From positions 1-36,841 of the forward strand of contig JAKQJQ010000122.1 in NCBI GenBank assembly GCA_029561105.1: 36,841 bases of DNA, read 5' to 3'. Position 1 is the stretch's first letter; each line of letters opens with the position of its first letter. Shown here one piece after another: positions 6,584 to 14,800 of the stretch. The stretch comes from Bacteroidota bacterium. GTDB lineage: Bacteria; Bacteroidota; Bacteroidia; Flavobacteriales; Flavobacteriaceae. The position numbers were made by a program, and so were the translations under genes. The notes under the pieces are model-generated. The model saw only the letters and a list, made by a program, of their open reading frames with translations, searched no databases and was not told the DNA's origin.

Positions 6584-8941
6584 ATGATATTCGAAAAATT
6601 CCAGGACAATCCGTTTCAGGTTCAGATTTCTTTCCATAAACTCATCGAAAATCTCGAGGAAATTGCTGCCTCGGGCGTCGATTATCGCGTGAGCTACGCC
6701 AAGGGATTGCTTGAACAAGTGGCCATGGTACCTGAGTTGCAATCGGGAATCACGAGCATCAACCAAATAGAGGAGCATAAAGATCTTATTCGTTATTTGC
6801 TGTCGGATCTTTTCCCAACGGCACTCACCAAAAACGAAATCAAGGCCGTTACCATCCCGTTCCACAATCTGACGTTCAATTACTCTGAGCGGTTTCAGAA
6901 CATCCTGAGCGATGCCGGTGCCGGTTTTGACATGCTCATTCGCGATTTCAGCGAAGACCAATTCTACATCATGAGCTGTTGCATGATCCTCAATAGGTAT
7001 TACGGTTACCGTTTTGATTTCAGCAAGCCATTTTTTTACGACATCCCAGACCAGCAAGGCATCACCAGGCATTACCGCATTTTGTACAATGCCGATTTTA
7101 TCGAAATCCAACCTACCGGCAAATCCAACGAAATCACCTCTGGCGATGTAGAACAGCTCATCGACAATTTCCACGATATTGATCTCTGGAAATCCAAATT
7201 CCCTTCTAAAAGCTGGATTATGAAAGGCTTCGGAATTATGACACTGTACGACGCCACGGTTGAAAATGCCGTGTCGAACCTCAAGACTACCTTGCTGGCC
7301 AAACCAGATGAGAGTCATTCGGTCAGGGAAAATTTCGAGGAAATCTTCCGTTCCATTTTTAACATAGCTGACCTTCGCGTTGGTTACACCGCGCTGGATA
7401 TTGCCGAGAACCGATTCACGCTCTCGCCGTTTGAGAAAAATGTCCCAAGTTTCATCCTATCCGATAAGGCACACATCGACTGTAATGAACTCGCCTGTAA
7501 CGAAACACTTGATGAACTCATCAACCAAAGGCAGTACCTGAGCGTTTCGGACGTCCGCAAATTCGGGGTCGAGTTTAACGAGCAGGCTTTCGCCACGCAA
7601 ATGCTTTCGCAAAATATCCGGAGCGCGATTTTTGCACCCGTGATTAAAAACGACAAATTCCTCGGCATTGTAGAAGTGGTTTCCTCGCGCACCAAAGAGC
7701 TCAATAGTATCAACGCCAACAAAATAGATATCGTGCTGCCGTTCATCACAGACACGATAGACCGCTATTATTCTGACATCCAAAACCAGGTCGACGCGAT
7801 GATCCAGAACGAGTACACCACCATTCATCCCAGTGTGTACTGGAAATTCAAGGAAGAAGCGCTCGCACATATCAGCGATACGCAGGAAACTGTTTTCCAT
7901 GAGATTGTGTTTCCCGAAGTCTATCCGCTCTACGGGCAAATAGATATCAAGGGTTCTTCGGATATGCGAAACCAAACCACCCAGGAAGACCTCCTCAAAC
8001 AGATTGAAATACTCATCGCAATATTCGAGTCGATGCCCGACATACGAAAACTGCCGATTTTTGAGCAGAAAATTTTTGAGTTGCAGCAGTGGAAGGCTAC
8101 CATACAGACGCTCAAGGCCGATTCTGAGCAGCTTGTACTGGATTACATCAAATCGGCCATCAATCCAGTGCTCCAATCCTACCAAAAAGGTGACGAAGCG
8201 GTGAATGGTTTGGTACAGGATTATTTTGCGAAACTCGATGCCAATTCCGGGTCGATTTACGACGCAAGAAAAAAGTTCGATACGACCTTGTCTGTGATCA
8301 ATAAAAAGATGGCTGCTATTCTCGACAAGAAACAGCTCGCGGCGCAATCGCATTATCCGCATTATTACGAACGCTTCAAGACCGACGGTGTAGAACACAA
8401 TCTTTACATTGGAAATTCAATCACCAACCACAGTAGTTTTGACCTTATTTACCTCTATAACCTTCGCCTTTGGCAACTGCAGGTGATGTGCGAAATGGAA
8501 AACCAATACCACGCGCTCAAACCGTCATTGTCTTACCCAATGGAAGTTACCTCATTGCTTTTGGTGTTCTCCAATCCCATCACCATCCGTTTTAGGATGG
8601 ACGAAAAGCGATTCGACGTAGACGGCTCGTACAACGCGCGCTATGAAGTGGTCAAAAAACGCATAGACAAGGCATTTATCAAAGGAACCGAAGAGCGTAT
8701 TGCGTTAAAGGATACGATTACCATCGTGTATTCGCAAGTTGCCGAGCAACAGGAATACCTGCGTTATATCGCTTTTTTACAGCACAAAGGTTTGCTTGGC
8801 GATACCATTGAGCAATTTGAGATTGAGGATTTGCAAGGCGTTTCGGGACTCAAAGGTATCCGCGTGAATGTAGTTTTTCAGGAGTTGCCCGGTCAGAAAG
8901 TGTATAGTTACCAGGAACTGCTCGACGAAATTAAGAATTAA
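6584..8941 (+). CDS. Large GAF-domain protein of unknown function
   Basis: This 785-residue protein has no signal peptide or membrane helix. The N-terminal about 230 residues are not recognised. A GAF-like region follows at about residues 240-390: EIFRSIFNIADLRVGYTAL, then IRSAIFAPVIKNDKFLGIVEVV, the usual GAF beta strand pair. The rest is largely helical, with no kinase, GGDEF, EAL, PP2C or sigma-54 module visible. GAF domains bind small molecules such as cyclic nucleotides, so a cytoplasmic sensor is likely but the output is unknown. Its stop codon overlaps the stop of the convergent HD-PycTM gene through a shared TTAA. I do not recognise a characterised homologue. Confidence 0.8.
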   Translation: MIFEKFQDNPFQVQISFHKLIENLEEIAASGVDYRVSYAKGLLEQVAMVPELQSGITSINQIEEHKDLIRYLLSDLFPTALTKNEIKAVTIPFHNLTFNYSERFQNILSDAGAGFDMLIRDFSEDQFYIMSCCMILNRYYGYRFDFSKPFFYDIPDQQGITRHYRILYNADFIEIQPTGKSNEITSGDVEQLIDNFHDIDLWKSKFPSKSWIMKGFGIMTLYDATVENAVSNLKTTLLAKPDESHSVRENFEEIFRSIFNIADLRVGYTALDIAENRFTLSPFEKNVPSFILSDKAHIDCNELACNETLDELINQRQYLSVSDVRKFGVEFNEQAFATQMLSQNIRSAIFAPVIKNDKFLGIVEVVSSRTKELNSINANKIDIVLPFITDTIDRYYSDIQNQVDAMIQNEYTTIHPSVYWKFKEEALAHISDTQETVFHEIVFPEVYPLYGQIDIKGSSDMRNQTTQEDLLKQIEILIAIFESMPDIRKLPIFEQKIFELQQWKATIQTLKADSEQLVLDYIKSAINPVLQSYQKGDEAVNGLVQDYFAKLDANSGSIYDARKKFDTTLSVINKKMAAILDKKQLAAQSHYPHYYERFKTDGVEHNLYIGNSITNHSSFDLIYLYNLRLWQLQVMCEMENQYHALKPSLSYPMEVTSLLLVFSNPITIRFRMDEKRFDVDGSYNARYEVVKKRIDKAFIKGTEERIALKDTITIVYSQVAEQQEYLRYIAFLQHKGLLGDTIEQFEIEDLQGVSGLKGIRVNVVFQELPGQKVYSYQELLDEIKN

Positions 8942-10116
8942 CGAATCGAATAAAACGCATACACGAATGCCAGCACCGAAACGATAATCCCAATCATGAA
9001 AATCGTATAAGTCGTGCGCAATAATTTGTACTTGCGGTTGAGCACCAATCCCAGTAAATACAAGTCTTTAATCATAGAATTGTACAGATAATCCTTGTCT
9101 TTCATGAGCTCGTTCATGGCCCATTGGTATTCTTCGAGCGGCATCTTGTGGAAATTCCCAAAAAACAGCAGGTTGATTTTTTGCTCCTCGATTTCCTTTC
9201 GGGTAAACGATCCGCCGGTGACCTTGGGTTTGGTAGAAAGGATAGCAAAGACGATCGAGCACACGCTAAAAATGATCAGTATAAACGTAGGTACAATCAA
9301 ATGCAGATTTCCCGGACTGTCGAGTTTTGGGATCAGGGTAGACAACGAAATAGAGATGATAATCGCGTTTACCGAAAGCAAAATATTGGCCTTGCTGTCT
9401 GCAATCTGGCTGAGTCGCGTGTGGTTGTTGAGCGTCACCTTGAACATTGTCTCAATCCCGCGTTCGGGTTTTTCTTCTTTTTCTACTTTTTTCCCTTTGG
9501 CCGATTTCTTAAGGTCGGCGTCGGCGAGTTGTGTGATTTTCTCCTGGAGCAACGCAATGTTCAAGTCTTTGCCTGGCTGCCATTGGGTTTGCGCCAAATC
9601 GGTAAAATAGCGGTGTTGGTGGAGTAAAAGGTTGCGGTTGGTGGTGGCCCATTCGATATCGGTAAAGGTTTTGCCGAGTGTGAGCCGCCATTCTTCGCGC
9701 AACAATCCGCTAAGTAAGATGTAATTGACATCCGAAAAATGCGCCGTATCGGCATCGCGCATGATGTTTTCGAGTGAGGTTTGCGGCTGCCAGCTCATCT
9801 TGGTGGCCAGGATCAGGTTTTCTGCTAAAACCAGGACTTGTTCAGAAACGGGATGGATTGAAGTAAAATCCCGAAGCACCAATACGCTTTGTTGTTCATG
9901 TTCCTCGGGGCCATTGGTGTAACCGGTATCGTGAAACCAACCGGCGAGTACCAACGCTTCAATTTCTGGTGCGGTAAGGTTTTCGGTGGCAATCAATTGC
10001 CCAATGGCACGCACCACACGCTGGGTATGATTAAAATTATGATAGGTATATGAAGGAGAAAGTTTATCTTTGAAAAGGTCAAAGACAAATTGTTCGGCTT
10101 TTTGGACAAGGGTCAT
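8938..10116 (-). CDS. HD phosphohydrolase fused to a PycTM (Pycsar effector-type) membrane domain
   Basis: This is 392 residues when started at the ATG at 10116; the longer frame to 10173 begins with TTG and is less likely. Residues 1-200 form an HD domain with metal-ligand candidates H26/H30 (YHNFNHTQ), H62-D63 (WFHDTGY) and D121/D123 (RDADTAHF). A basic linker (KKSAKGKKVEKEEK) leads to a PycTM/DUF5706-like module: ERGIETMFKVTLNNHTRLSQ, DSKANILLSVN, helices near 243-263 and 273-293, and a last helix near 370-390. PycTM domains are the membrane-disrupting effectors of Pycsar anti-phage systems triggered by cCMP/cUMP. HD domains often hydrolyse nucleotides. No pyrimidine cyclase is in the window, so a defence role is not shown. 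Similar fused proteins seem common in Flavobacteriaceae. Confidence 0.88.
   Translation of the reverse strand: MTLVQKAEQFVFDLFKDKLSPSYTYHNFNHTQRVVRAIGQLIATENLTAPEIEALVLAGWFHDTGYTNGPEEHEQQSVLVLRDFTSIHPVSEQVLVLAENLILATKMSWQPQTSLENIMRDADTAHFSDVNYILLSGLLREEWRLTLGKTFTDIEWATTNRNLLLHQHRYFTDLAQTQWQPGKDLNIALLQEKITQLADADLKKSAKGKKVEKEEKPERGIETMFKVTLNNHTRLSQIADSKANILLSVNAIIISISLSTLIPKLDSPGNLHLIVPTFILIIFSVCSIVFAILSTKPKVTGGSFTRKEIEEQKINLLFFGNFHKMPLEEYQWAMNELMKDKDYLYNSMIKDLYLLGLVLNRKYKLLRTTYTIFMIGIIVSVLAFVYAFYSIR
10065..10072 (+). promoter_or_regulatory. Possible -7 box for the metallophosphoesterase gene
   Basis: TATCTTTG matches TAnnTTTG but lies 69 nt before the ATG, inside the coding part of the divergent HD-PycTM gene. 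The 25-bp gap itself holds no box, so promoters here must overlap coding sequence. Confidence 0.3.
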
Positions 10117-10141
10117 GGTCAATTTTTTACCTAGCCAATTT

Positions 10142-13100
10142 ATGAAATTATTTCCTGATGTAAGGCGCGGCAATTCAATTTATACGCTGCTCGTTATTGC
10201 TTTATTGCTGGCTTCCTGCGCCACGAATCATTCCCAGTTCGGGACCCGTTTGCCAGCTACCATCAAGGACAATTTTGACAATCCCAAAACCATTTCGCAT
10301 ACTTTTTACCTCGTGGGCGATGCAGGAAACTCCGACCTTGAAAAACCCCAACAATTGTTCTCGGTACTCCAGGACCGTCTGGCAAAGGCCGATTCGAGCA
10401 GTACGCTGATTTTTTTGGGCGACAACATCTATCCCAAAGGGATGCCCAAAAAAAGTGATTCCAATAGAAAAACCGCCGAGGAAAAGCTCAAGAACCAACT
10501 CGAACTCGCCAAAAAGTTCAAAGGGAAAACCATTTTCATCCCGGGCAACCACGATTGGTATAGCGGCATCGACGGGCTTTCGGCGCAGCAAAAAATCGTC
10601 AACGACTATTTCAAAAGCAAAAAGGCGTTCTTGCCCAGAAACAATTGCGCCATCGACCATGTGGATATCAATGACAATGTGGCGTTGATCCTTATCGACA
10701 GTGAATGGTACCTTGAAGACTGGAACCAACATCCCACAATCAACGAAGATTGTGACATCAAAACGCGCGAGCAGTTCTTTCTGGAACTCGAAGACCAGAT
10801 CAATAAAAATCAGAAGAAGACCACTATCATTGCCATGCACCATCCGTTGTTGTCTAATGGCGCGCACGGCGGACAATTCTCGCTCGAAAAGCAAATTTTT
10901 CCGTTCGAGAAAAGAATCCCGTTGCCAATAATTGGCTCTTTCATCAATTTTGCACGCAAGACTTCGGGAATCAGCCCGCAGGACTTGCAGAACAAGAAAT
11001 ACATCGCGCTGGTCAAACGCATCAAGACGCTGATTGCCGACAAAACCAATGTCGTGGTGGTTTCGGGGCACGACCATAATCTGCAATATATAGACGCCGA
11101 CAACATCAAACAAATCATCAGCGGTGCCGGCTCCAAAGCCCAGGCCGCTCGTGCCATCAATAGAAATGATTTCTCCTTTGGCCGTCACGGTTATGCCATG
11201 TTACAGGTGTTGAAAACCGGGGCGTCTAAAGTCTCGTTTTTTGGGCTTGATTACAAAGGGAATGAGGCGTTGTTGTTCAAACAGCAACCCTTGTTCAATA
11301 GGCCAGTACCCAATTTGCGCGAGTTCCCTAACAAGTTTGCTACATCCAAAGACACGTCGGTATATACTACCAAAATGACCACCAAAAACGCTGGCTACCG
11401 GTTTCTTTGGGGCAAGCATTACCGCAAGTATTACAGCTTGCCAATCAGACTCAAGGCAGTGAGTCTGGATACACTCTACGGAGGGCTCAAACCCACCATA
11501 GAAGGCGGCGGACATCAGTCGCGCTCACTACGGCTCGAAGACAAGAACGGGCGCGAGTTCGTAATGCGCGCATTGCGTAAAAGTGCCACGCGTTTCCTGC
11601 AATCGGTGGCTTTTAAGGATCAATCGGTAGAGAAGGATTTTCGCGATACCTACGCCGAGAATTTTATCATGGATTTTTACACGACGGCGCATCCTTACAC
11701 GCCTTTGGTGGTGGCGAAAATGGCCGATCGTGTAGGTGTAAACCATACGAATCCAGCCATGTTTTATGTCCCCAAGCAAAACACCCTCGGGCTTTTCAAT
11801 GAAGAGTTTGGCAATGAGATTTATTTTATTGAGGAGCGTCCGATGGATAAATTCTCGAACCTGGCCAGCTTTGGTAAACCGCCCAAAATTGTAAGCACCG
11901 ATGATATGCTGGCCAACCTCGACGACGACGAAAAATATGAAGTCGATGAGAAAGCCTACATCCGCGCACGGCTATTTGACATGCTCATCGGCGATTGGGA
12001 CCGCCACGAAGACCAATGGCGTTGGGGCGAATTCAAGGAAAAGGAGAAGGTGATTTACCGCCCGATTCCGCGTGACCGCGACCAGGCGTTTACCAAATTC
12101 GACGGAAACCTGCTGTCTATTTTAATGAACATCCCGGCCTTGCGCCACATGAGAAGCTTTAGCCAAAATCTAAAAAATGTTAAGTGGTTCAACCGCGCGG
12201 CCTATAACCTCGACCAGGCATTTGTAACCAAAGCCGATGAAAAGGCATGGACAGAGCAGGCGCAGTACATCATGAAAAACCTGTCGGATTCAGACATAGA
12301 CAAGGCGTTCGCCAACCTGCCCAAGGAACTCAAGGATGGTACGAGTGACCGCGTTAAACTGCAGCTCAAAATCCGCAAGACGCACCTGTCGAAATACGCG
12401 CGCGAATACTACAAAACATTGATGCGAACGGTTTTGGTCGTGGGCACAGAAAAGAAAGACAAATTCGTTATCACGCGGCTCGGCAATGCCACCAAGGTAC
12501 AAACTTACCGCATGAAAAAAGAGGGAGAAAAGCTCGTCGCCGAAAGAACCTATAACGGCAATGAAACCAAAGAACTCTGGATTTACGGTTTGGGCGACGA
12601 TGATTTTTTTGAAGTCAAAGGCAAGGGCAGCAAAATCAAGATCAGGCTTTTGGGCGGACAGAACACCGATGCCTATTACATCCTGAACGGCAAACGCGTC
12701 ACGATATACGATTTTAAATCCAAGAAAAACAATTTCTTTAATGAGGGCAAGGCCACGTTGGTGTTGTCGGATGAATACGAAGTGAATACTTATGACTATA
12801 AAAAGCCCAAATACAATGTTTTTGCGGGTTATCCGCTCATAGGTTTCAACCCTGATGACGGTGTAAAAATAGGCGGCGTAGTCAATTATACGGTAAACGG
12901 ATTCAACCGCTTTCCCTATACGCAACGCCACGTGGTAAAAGGGAATTATTATTTTGCAACGAGCGGCTATGAGTTGTCCTATAAGGGGATTTTCCCACAC
13001 CTGATTGGCAAATGGGATTTTATCGTAGACGCGGCCTACACCAGCCCCAATTTTACCGCCAACTTCTTTGGGTTTGGCAACGAAACCATCAACGACCATA

Positions 13101-13861
13101 AAAAAACCAAAGAACTCGATTACAACCGCGTCAAGATGCGAACCATCAAAGCCACGCCCTCGTTGCGTTGGGTTGGTGAACATGGCGCTTCGGTGGTGAC
13201 CAAATTGTCGTTTGAACGGATTTCTGTAGACCGCACGCCCAATCGCTACATTTCACAGCCCTTTGCCATCAATGCCGACGTATTCGATTACAAGAATTTT
13301 GGGGATTTCAATGCAGAATACTCGTTTGAAAATTACGACAACAATTCTAACCCCACCCTGGGCATGCAATTCTCGTTGCTCGGCGGTTTTAAGATGAACA
13401 TCGACCAAACCTACCGCCGTTTCCCTTATGCCGAAAGTAGTTTAGGTTTCACCTGTAAACTGGTTCCAGACGGCAAAATCGTTTTGGCTACGCTGTTTAA
13501 AGCCAAGGCGTTGTTCGACGACCAGTACGAGTTCTATCAGGCAGCCACAGTAGGCGGCGACACTGATTTGCGCGGTTATCGCAACCAGCGGTTCTCGGGC
13601 AAGCAATCGTATTACCAGAGCACCGATGTGCGCTGGAACCTGGGCAAACTCCAAAACGGATTTGCGCCCATCAGCTACGGGGTTTTCAGCGGATTCGATT
13701 ACGGCCGGGTTTGGCTCAAAAATGAAAATTCAGACCAATGGCACCACTCTTTTGGCGGCGGAATCTGGTTCAATGGTGTGAATTTACTCACCGCCAAATT
13801 CTCGTATTTCCGCTCGGGTGATGGCGGCAGGATTTCGGCCGGTTTAGGGTTTGGATTTTAA
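10142..13861 (+). CDS. Metallophosphoesterase lipoprotein with Fam20C-like kinase motifs and C-terminal outer-membrane barrel
   Basis: This is 1239 residues from the ATG at 10142, which gives a clean lipoprotein signal (LLASC, Cys26); the frame extends upstream without one. Residues 53-360 form a calcineurin-like phosphoesterase with VGDAG (59-62), LGDN (92-95), GNHDWY (135-140), AMHHPLLSNG and SGHDHN. From about 467 to 655 comes REFVMRALRK, then DMLIGDWDRHEDQWRW (near 612-627) and YRPIPRDRDQAF. These resemble the catalytic loop (IGNMDRH) and metal-binding loop of Fam20C-type secretory kinases. From about 895 to the terminal Phe the sequence alternates like an Omp85/surface-antigen barrel. 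It is probably anchored in the outer membrane. The substrate is unknown. Its end overlaps the next convergent gene by 18 nt. Confidence 0.88.
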   Translation: MKLFPDVRRGNSIYTLLVIALLLASCATNHSQFGTRLPATIKDNFDNPKTISHTFYLVGDAGNSDLEKPQQLFSVLQDRLAKADSSSTLIFLGDNIYPKGMPKKSDSNRKTAEEKLKNQLELAKKFKGKTIFIPGNHDWYSGIDGLSAQQKIVNDYFKSKKAFLPRNNCAIDHVDINDNVALILIDSEWYLEDWNQHPTINEDCDIKTREQFFLELEDQINKNQKKTTIIAMHHPLLSNGAHGGQFSLEKQIFPFEKRIPLPIIGSFINFARKTSGISPQDLQNKKYIALVKRIKTLIADKTNVVVVSGHDHNLQYIDADNIKQIISGAGSKAQAARAINRNDFSFGRHGYAMLQVLKTGASKVSFFGLDYKGNEALLFKQQPLFNRPVPNLREFPNKFATSKDTSVYTTKMTTKNAGYRFLWGKHYRKYYSLPIRLKAVSLDTLYGGLKPTIEGGGHQSRSLRLEDKNGREFVMRALRKSATRFLQSVAFKDQSVEKDFRDTYAENFIMDFYTTAHPYTPLVVAKMADRVGVNHTNPAMFYVPKQNTLGLFNEEFGNEIYFIEERPMDKFSNLASFGKPPKIVSTDDMLANLDDDEKYEVDEKAYIRARLFDMLIGDWDRHEDQWRWGEFKEKEKVIYRPIPRDRDQAFTKFDGNLLSILMNIPALRHMRSFSQNLKNVKWFNRAAYNLDQAFVTKADEKAWTEQAQYIMKNLSDSDIDKAFANLPKELKDGTSDRVKLQLKIRKTHLSKYAREYYKTLMRTVLVVGTEKKDKFVITRLGNATKVQTYRMKKEGEKLVAERTYNGNETKELWIYGLGDDDFFEVKGKGSKIKIRLLGGQNTDAYYILNGKRVTIYDFKSKKNNFFNEGKATLVLSDEYEVNTYDYKKPKYNVFAGYPLIGFNPDDGVKIGGVVNYTVNGFNRFPYTQRHVVKGNYYFATSGYELSYKGIFPHLIGKWDFIVDAAYTSPNFTANFFGFGNETINDHKKTKELDYNRVKMRTIKATPSLRWVGEHGASVVTKLSFERISVDRTPNRYISQPFAINADVFDYKNFGDFNAEYSFENYDNNSNPTLGMQFSLLGGFKMNIDQTYRRFPYAESSLGFTCKLVPDGKIVLATLFKAKALFDDQYEFYQAATVGGDTDLRGYRNQRFSGKQSYYQSTDVRWNLGKLQNGFAPISYGVFSGFDYGRVWLKNENSDQWHHSFGGGIWFNGVNLLTAKFSYFRSGDGGRISAGLGFGF

Positions 13862-14719
13862 TTGATCCAGGTCGAGCAGGTAGAGTTTTCCGCCGTTTTT
13901 CTTTTTACGCTCGTCGGTTACGTATAGTTTGCTGTTGCCGATAAAGCAAATCCCTTCTTTATGCGAGTGATCGCCAAAATCGACTCGCTGTACTTTCCCG
14001 CCAAAGAAAGCGTCCTTTTTAAAATCAGAGAAAATCCAGGCATGGCTTGAACTCAGTAAGGCAATTTTTTTTCCGTTGGGGCTGATGTCGGCGCTGGTCA
14101 CTGCACACGACCTAAAATCGGGACAAGTGATGAACGAACCCACTTTTTTGGCGGCGTGGTTTCCGGGCAAGTTGGGCACGGTGTACAGCAAAGTTGTGCC
14201 ATCCGAAGCAGAACTCCTGTTTTTAGTGAACAGGTAAAAAGTACCGTTGGATTCAAAGAAAGCTTCGAGATCGTAGAATTTTTCAGACGTTTTGGGCGGA
14301 AACTCGGTTTGTTCAGGATAGAAAAAGGTGGTCTGCTGCGAGGGTTGTACCTCTTCCTTCTCCAAATCGGCGACGTTGACTTTATAAATACACAGGTCTT
14401 TGCGCACATTGTCGTTGTTACCGAAATCACCAATGTAAAGGTTGCCATCTTGGTCTGAAGTGAGTTCTTCCCAGTCGTTATTGGTTGCTGCCACCGAAAC
14501 CGTGCGCAACAAGGTTCCTTTGGCGTCGAAAGCATACAGTTTGGGCGCATTGCCGTGGTCTTCGAGCGTCCAGATTAGGTTGGATTTTGAGGTCATTTCT
14601 ACGGCGGATACTTCCTTGAGATCTTGCGGAAAGTTGAACAAAGTTTGCAATACGCCCGAGTCAGACTGGCAGGAAATCAGGAAAAAGACCAGCAGGATTA
14701 TTTTTATCGTGTGTTTCAT
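13844..14719 (-). CDS. Beta-propeller-like lipoprotein, function unknown
   Basis: This 291-residue lipoprotein has its lipobox at FFLISC (Cys17). The body has repeated short beta-strand units with acidic loops, such as NDWEELTSDQDGNLYIGDFG, FYDLEAFFESNGTFYLFTKN and KEGICFIGNSKLYVTDERKK. This suggests a six-bladed propeller in the manner of SdiA-regulated or NHL-like proteins. I cannot name a function. Its last 18 nt overlap the end of the metallophosphoesterase gene on the other strand, so the two transcripts are antisense at their 3' ends. Confidence 0.82.
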   Translation of the reverse strand: MKHTIKIILLVFFLISCQSDSGVLQTLFNFPQDLKEVSAVEMTSKSNLIWTLEDHGNAPKLYAFDAKGTLLRTVSVAATNNDWEELTSDQDGNLYIGDFGNNDNVRKDLCIYKVNVADLEKEEVQPSQQTTFFYPEQTEFPPKTSEKFYDLEAFFESNGTFYLFTKNRSSASDGTTLLYTVPNLPGNHAAKKVGSFITCPDFRSCAVTSADISPNGKKIALLSSSHAWIFSDFKKDAFFGGKVQRVDFGDHSHKEGICFIGNSKLYVTDERKKKNGGKLYLLDLDQLKSKP

Positions 14720-14739
14720 CGCGTTGATAATTGGTAAAA

Positions 14740-14747
14740 CAAATATA
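14740..14747 (-). promoter_or_regulatory. -7 box of the propeller-like lipoprotein gene
   Basis: TATATTTG on the minus strand is a perfect TAnnTTTG match, 20 nt before the ATG. Confidence 0.5.
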
Positions 14748-14800
14748 ACAGGGATGGCCTCAATGCCGATGGATTTTACTTAACTTTAGGAAAAATAAAA

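Noticed and set aside
10117..10173. N-terminal extension of the HD-PycTM protein
   Set aside because: It needs a TTG start and would overlap the start of the divergent lipoprotein; the ATG at 10116 gives a normal HD start.
8938..13861. Complete Pycsar anti-phage operon
   Set aside because: No nucleotide cyclase gene is present in the window and the neighbouring genes are not known defence genes.
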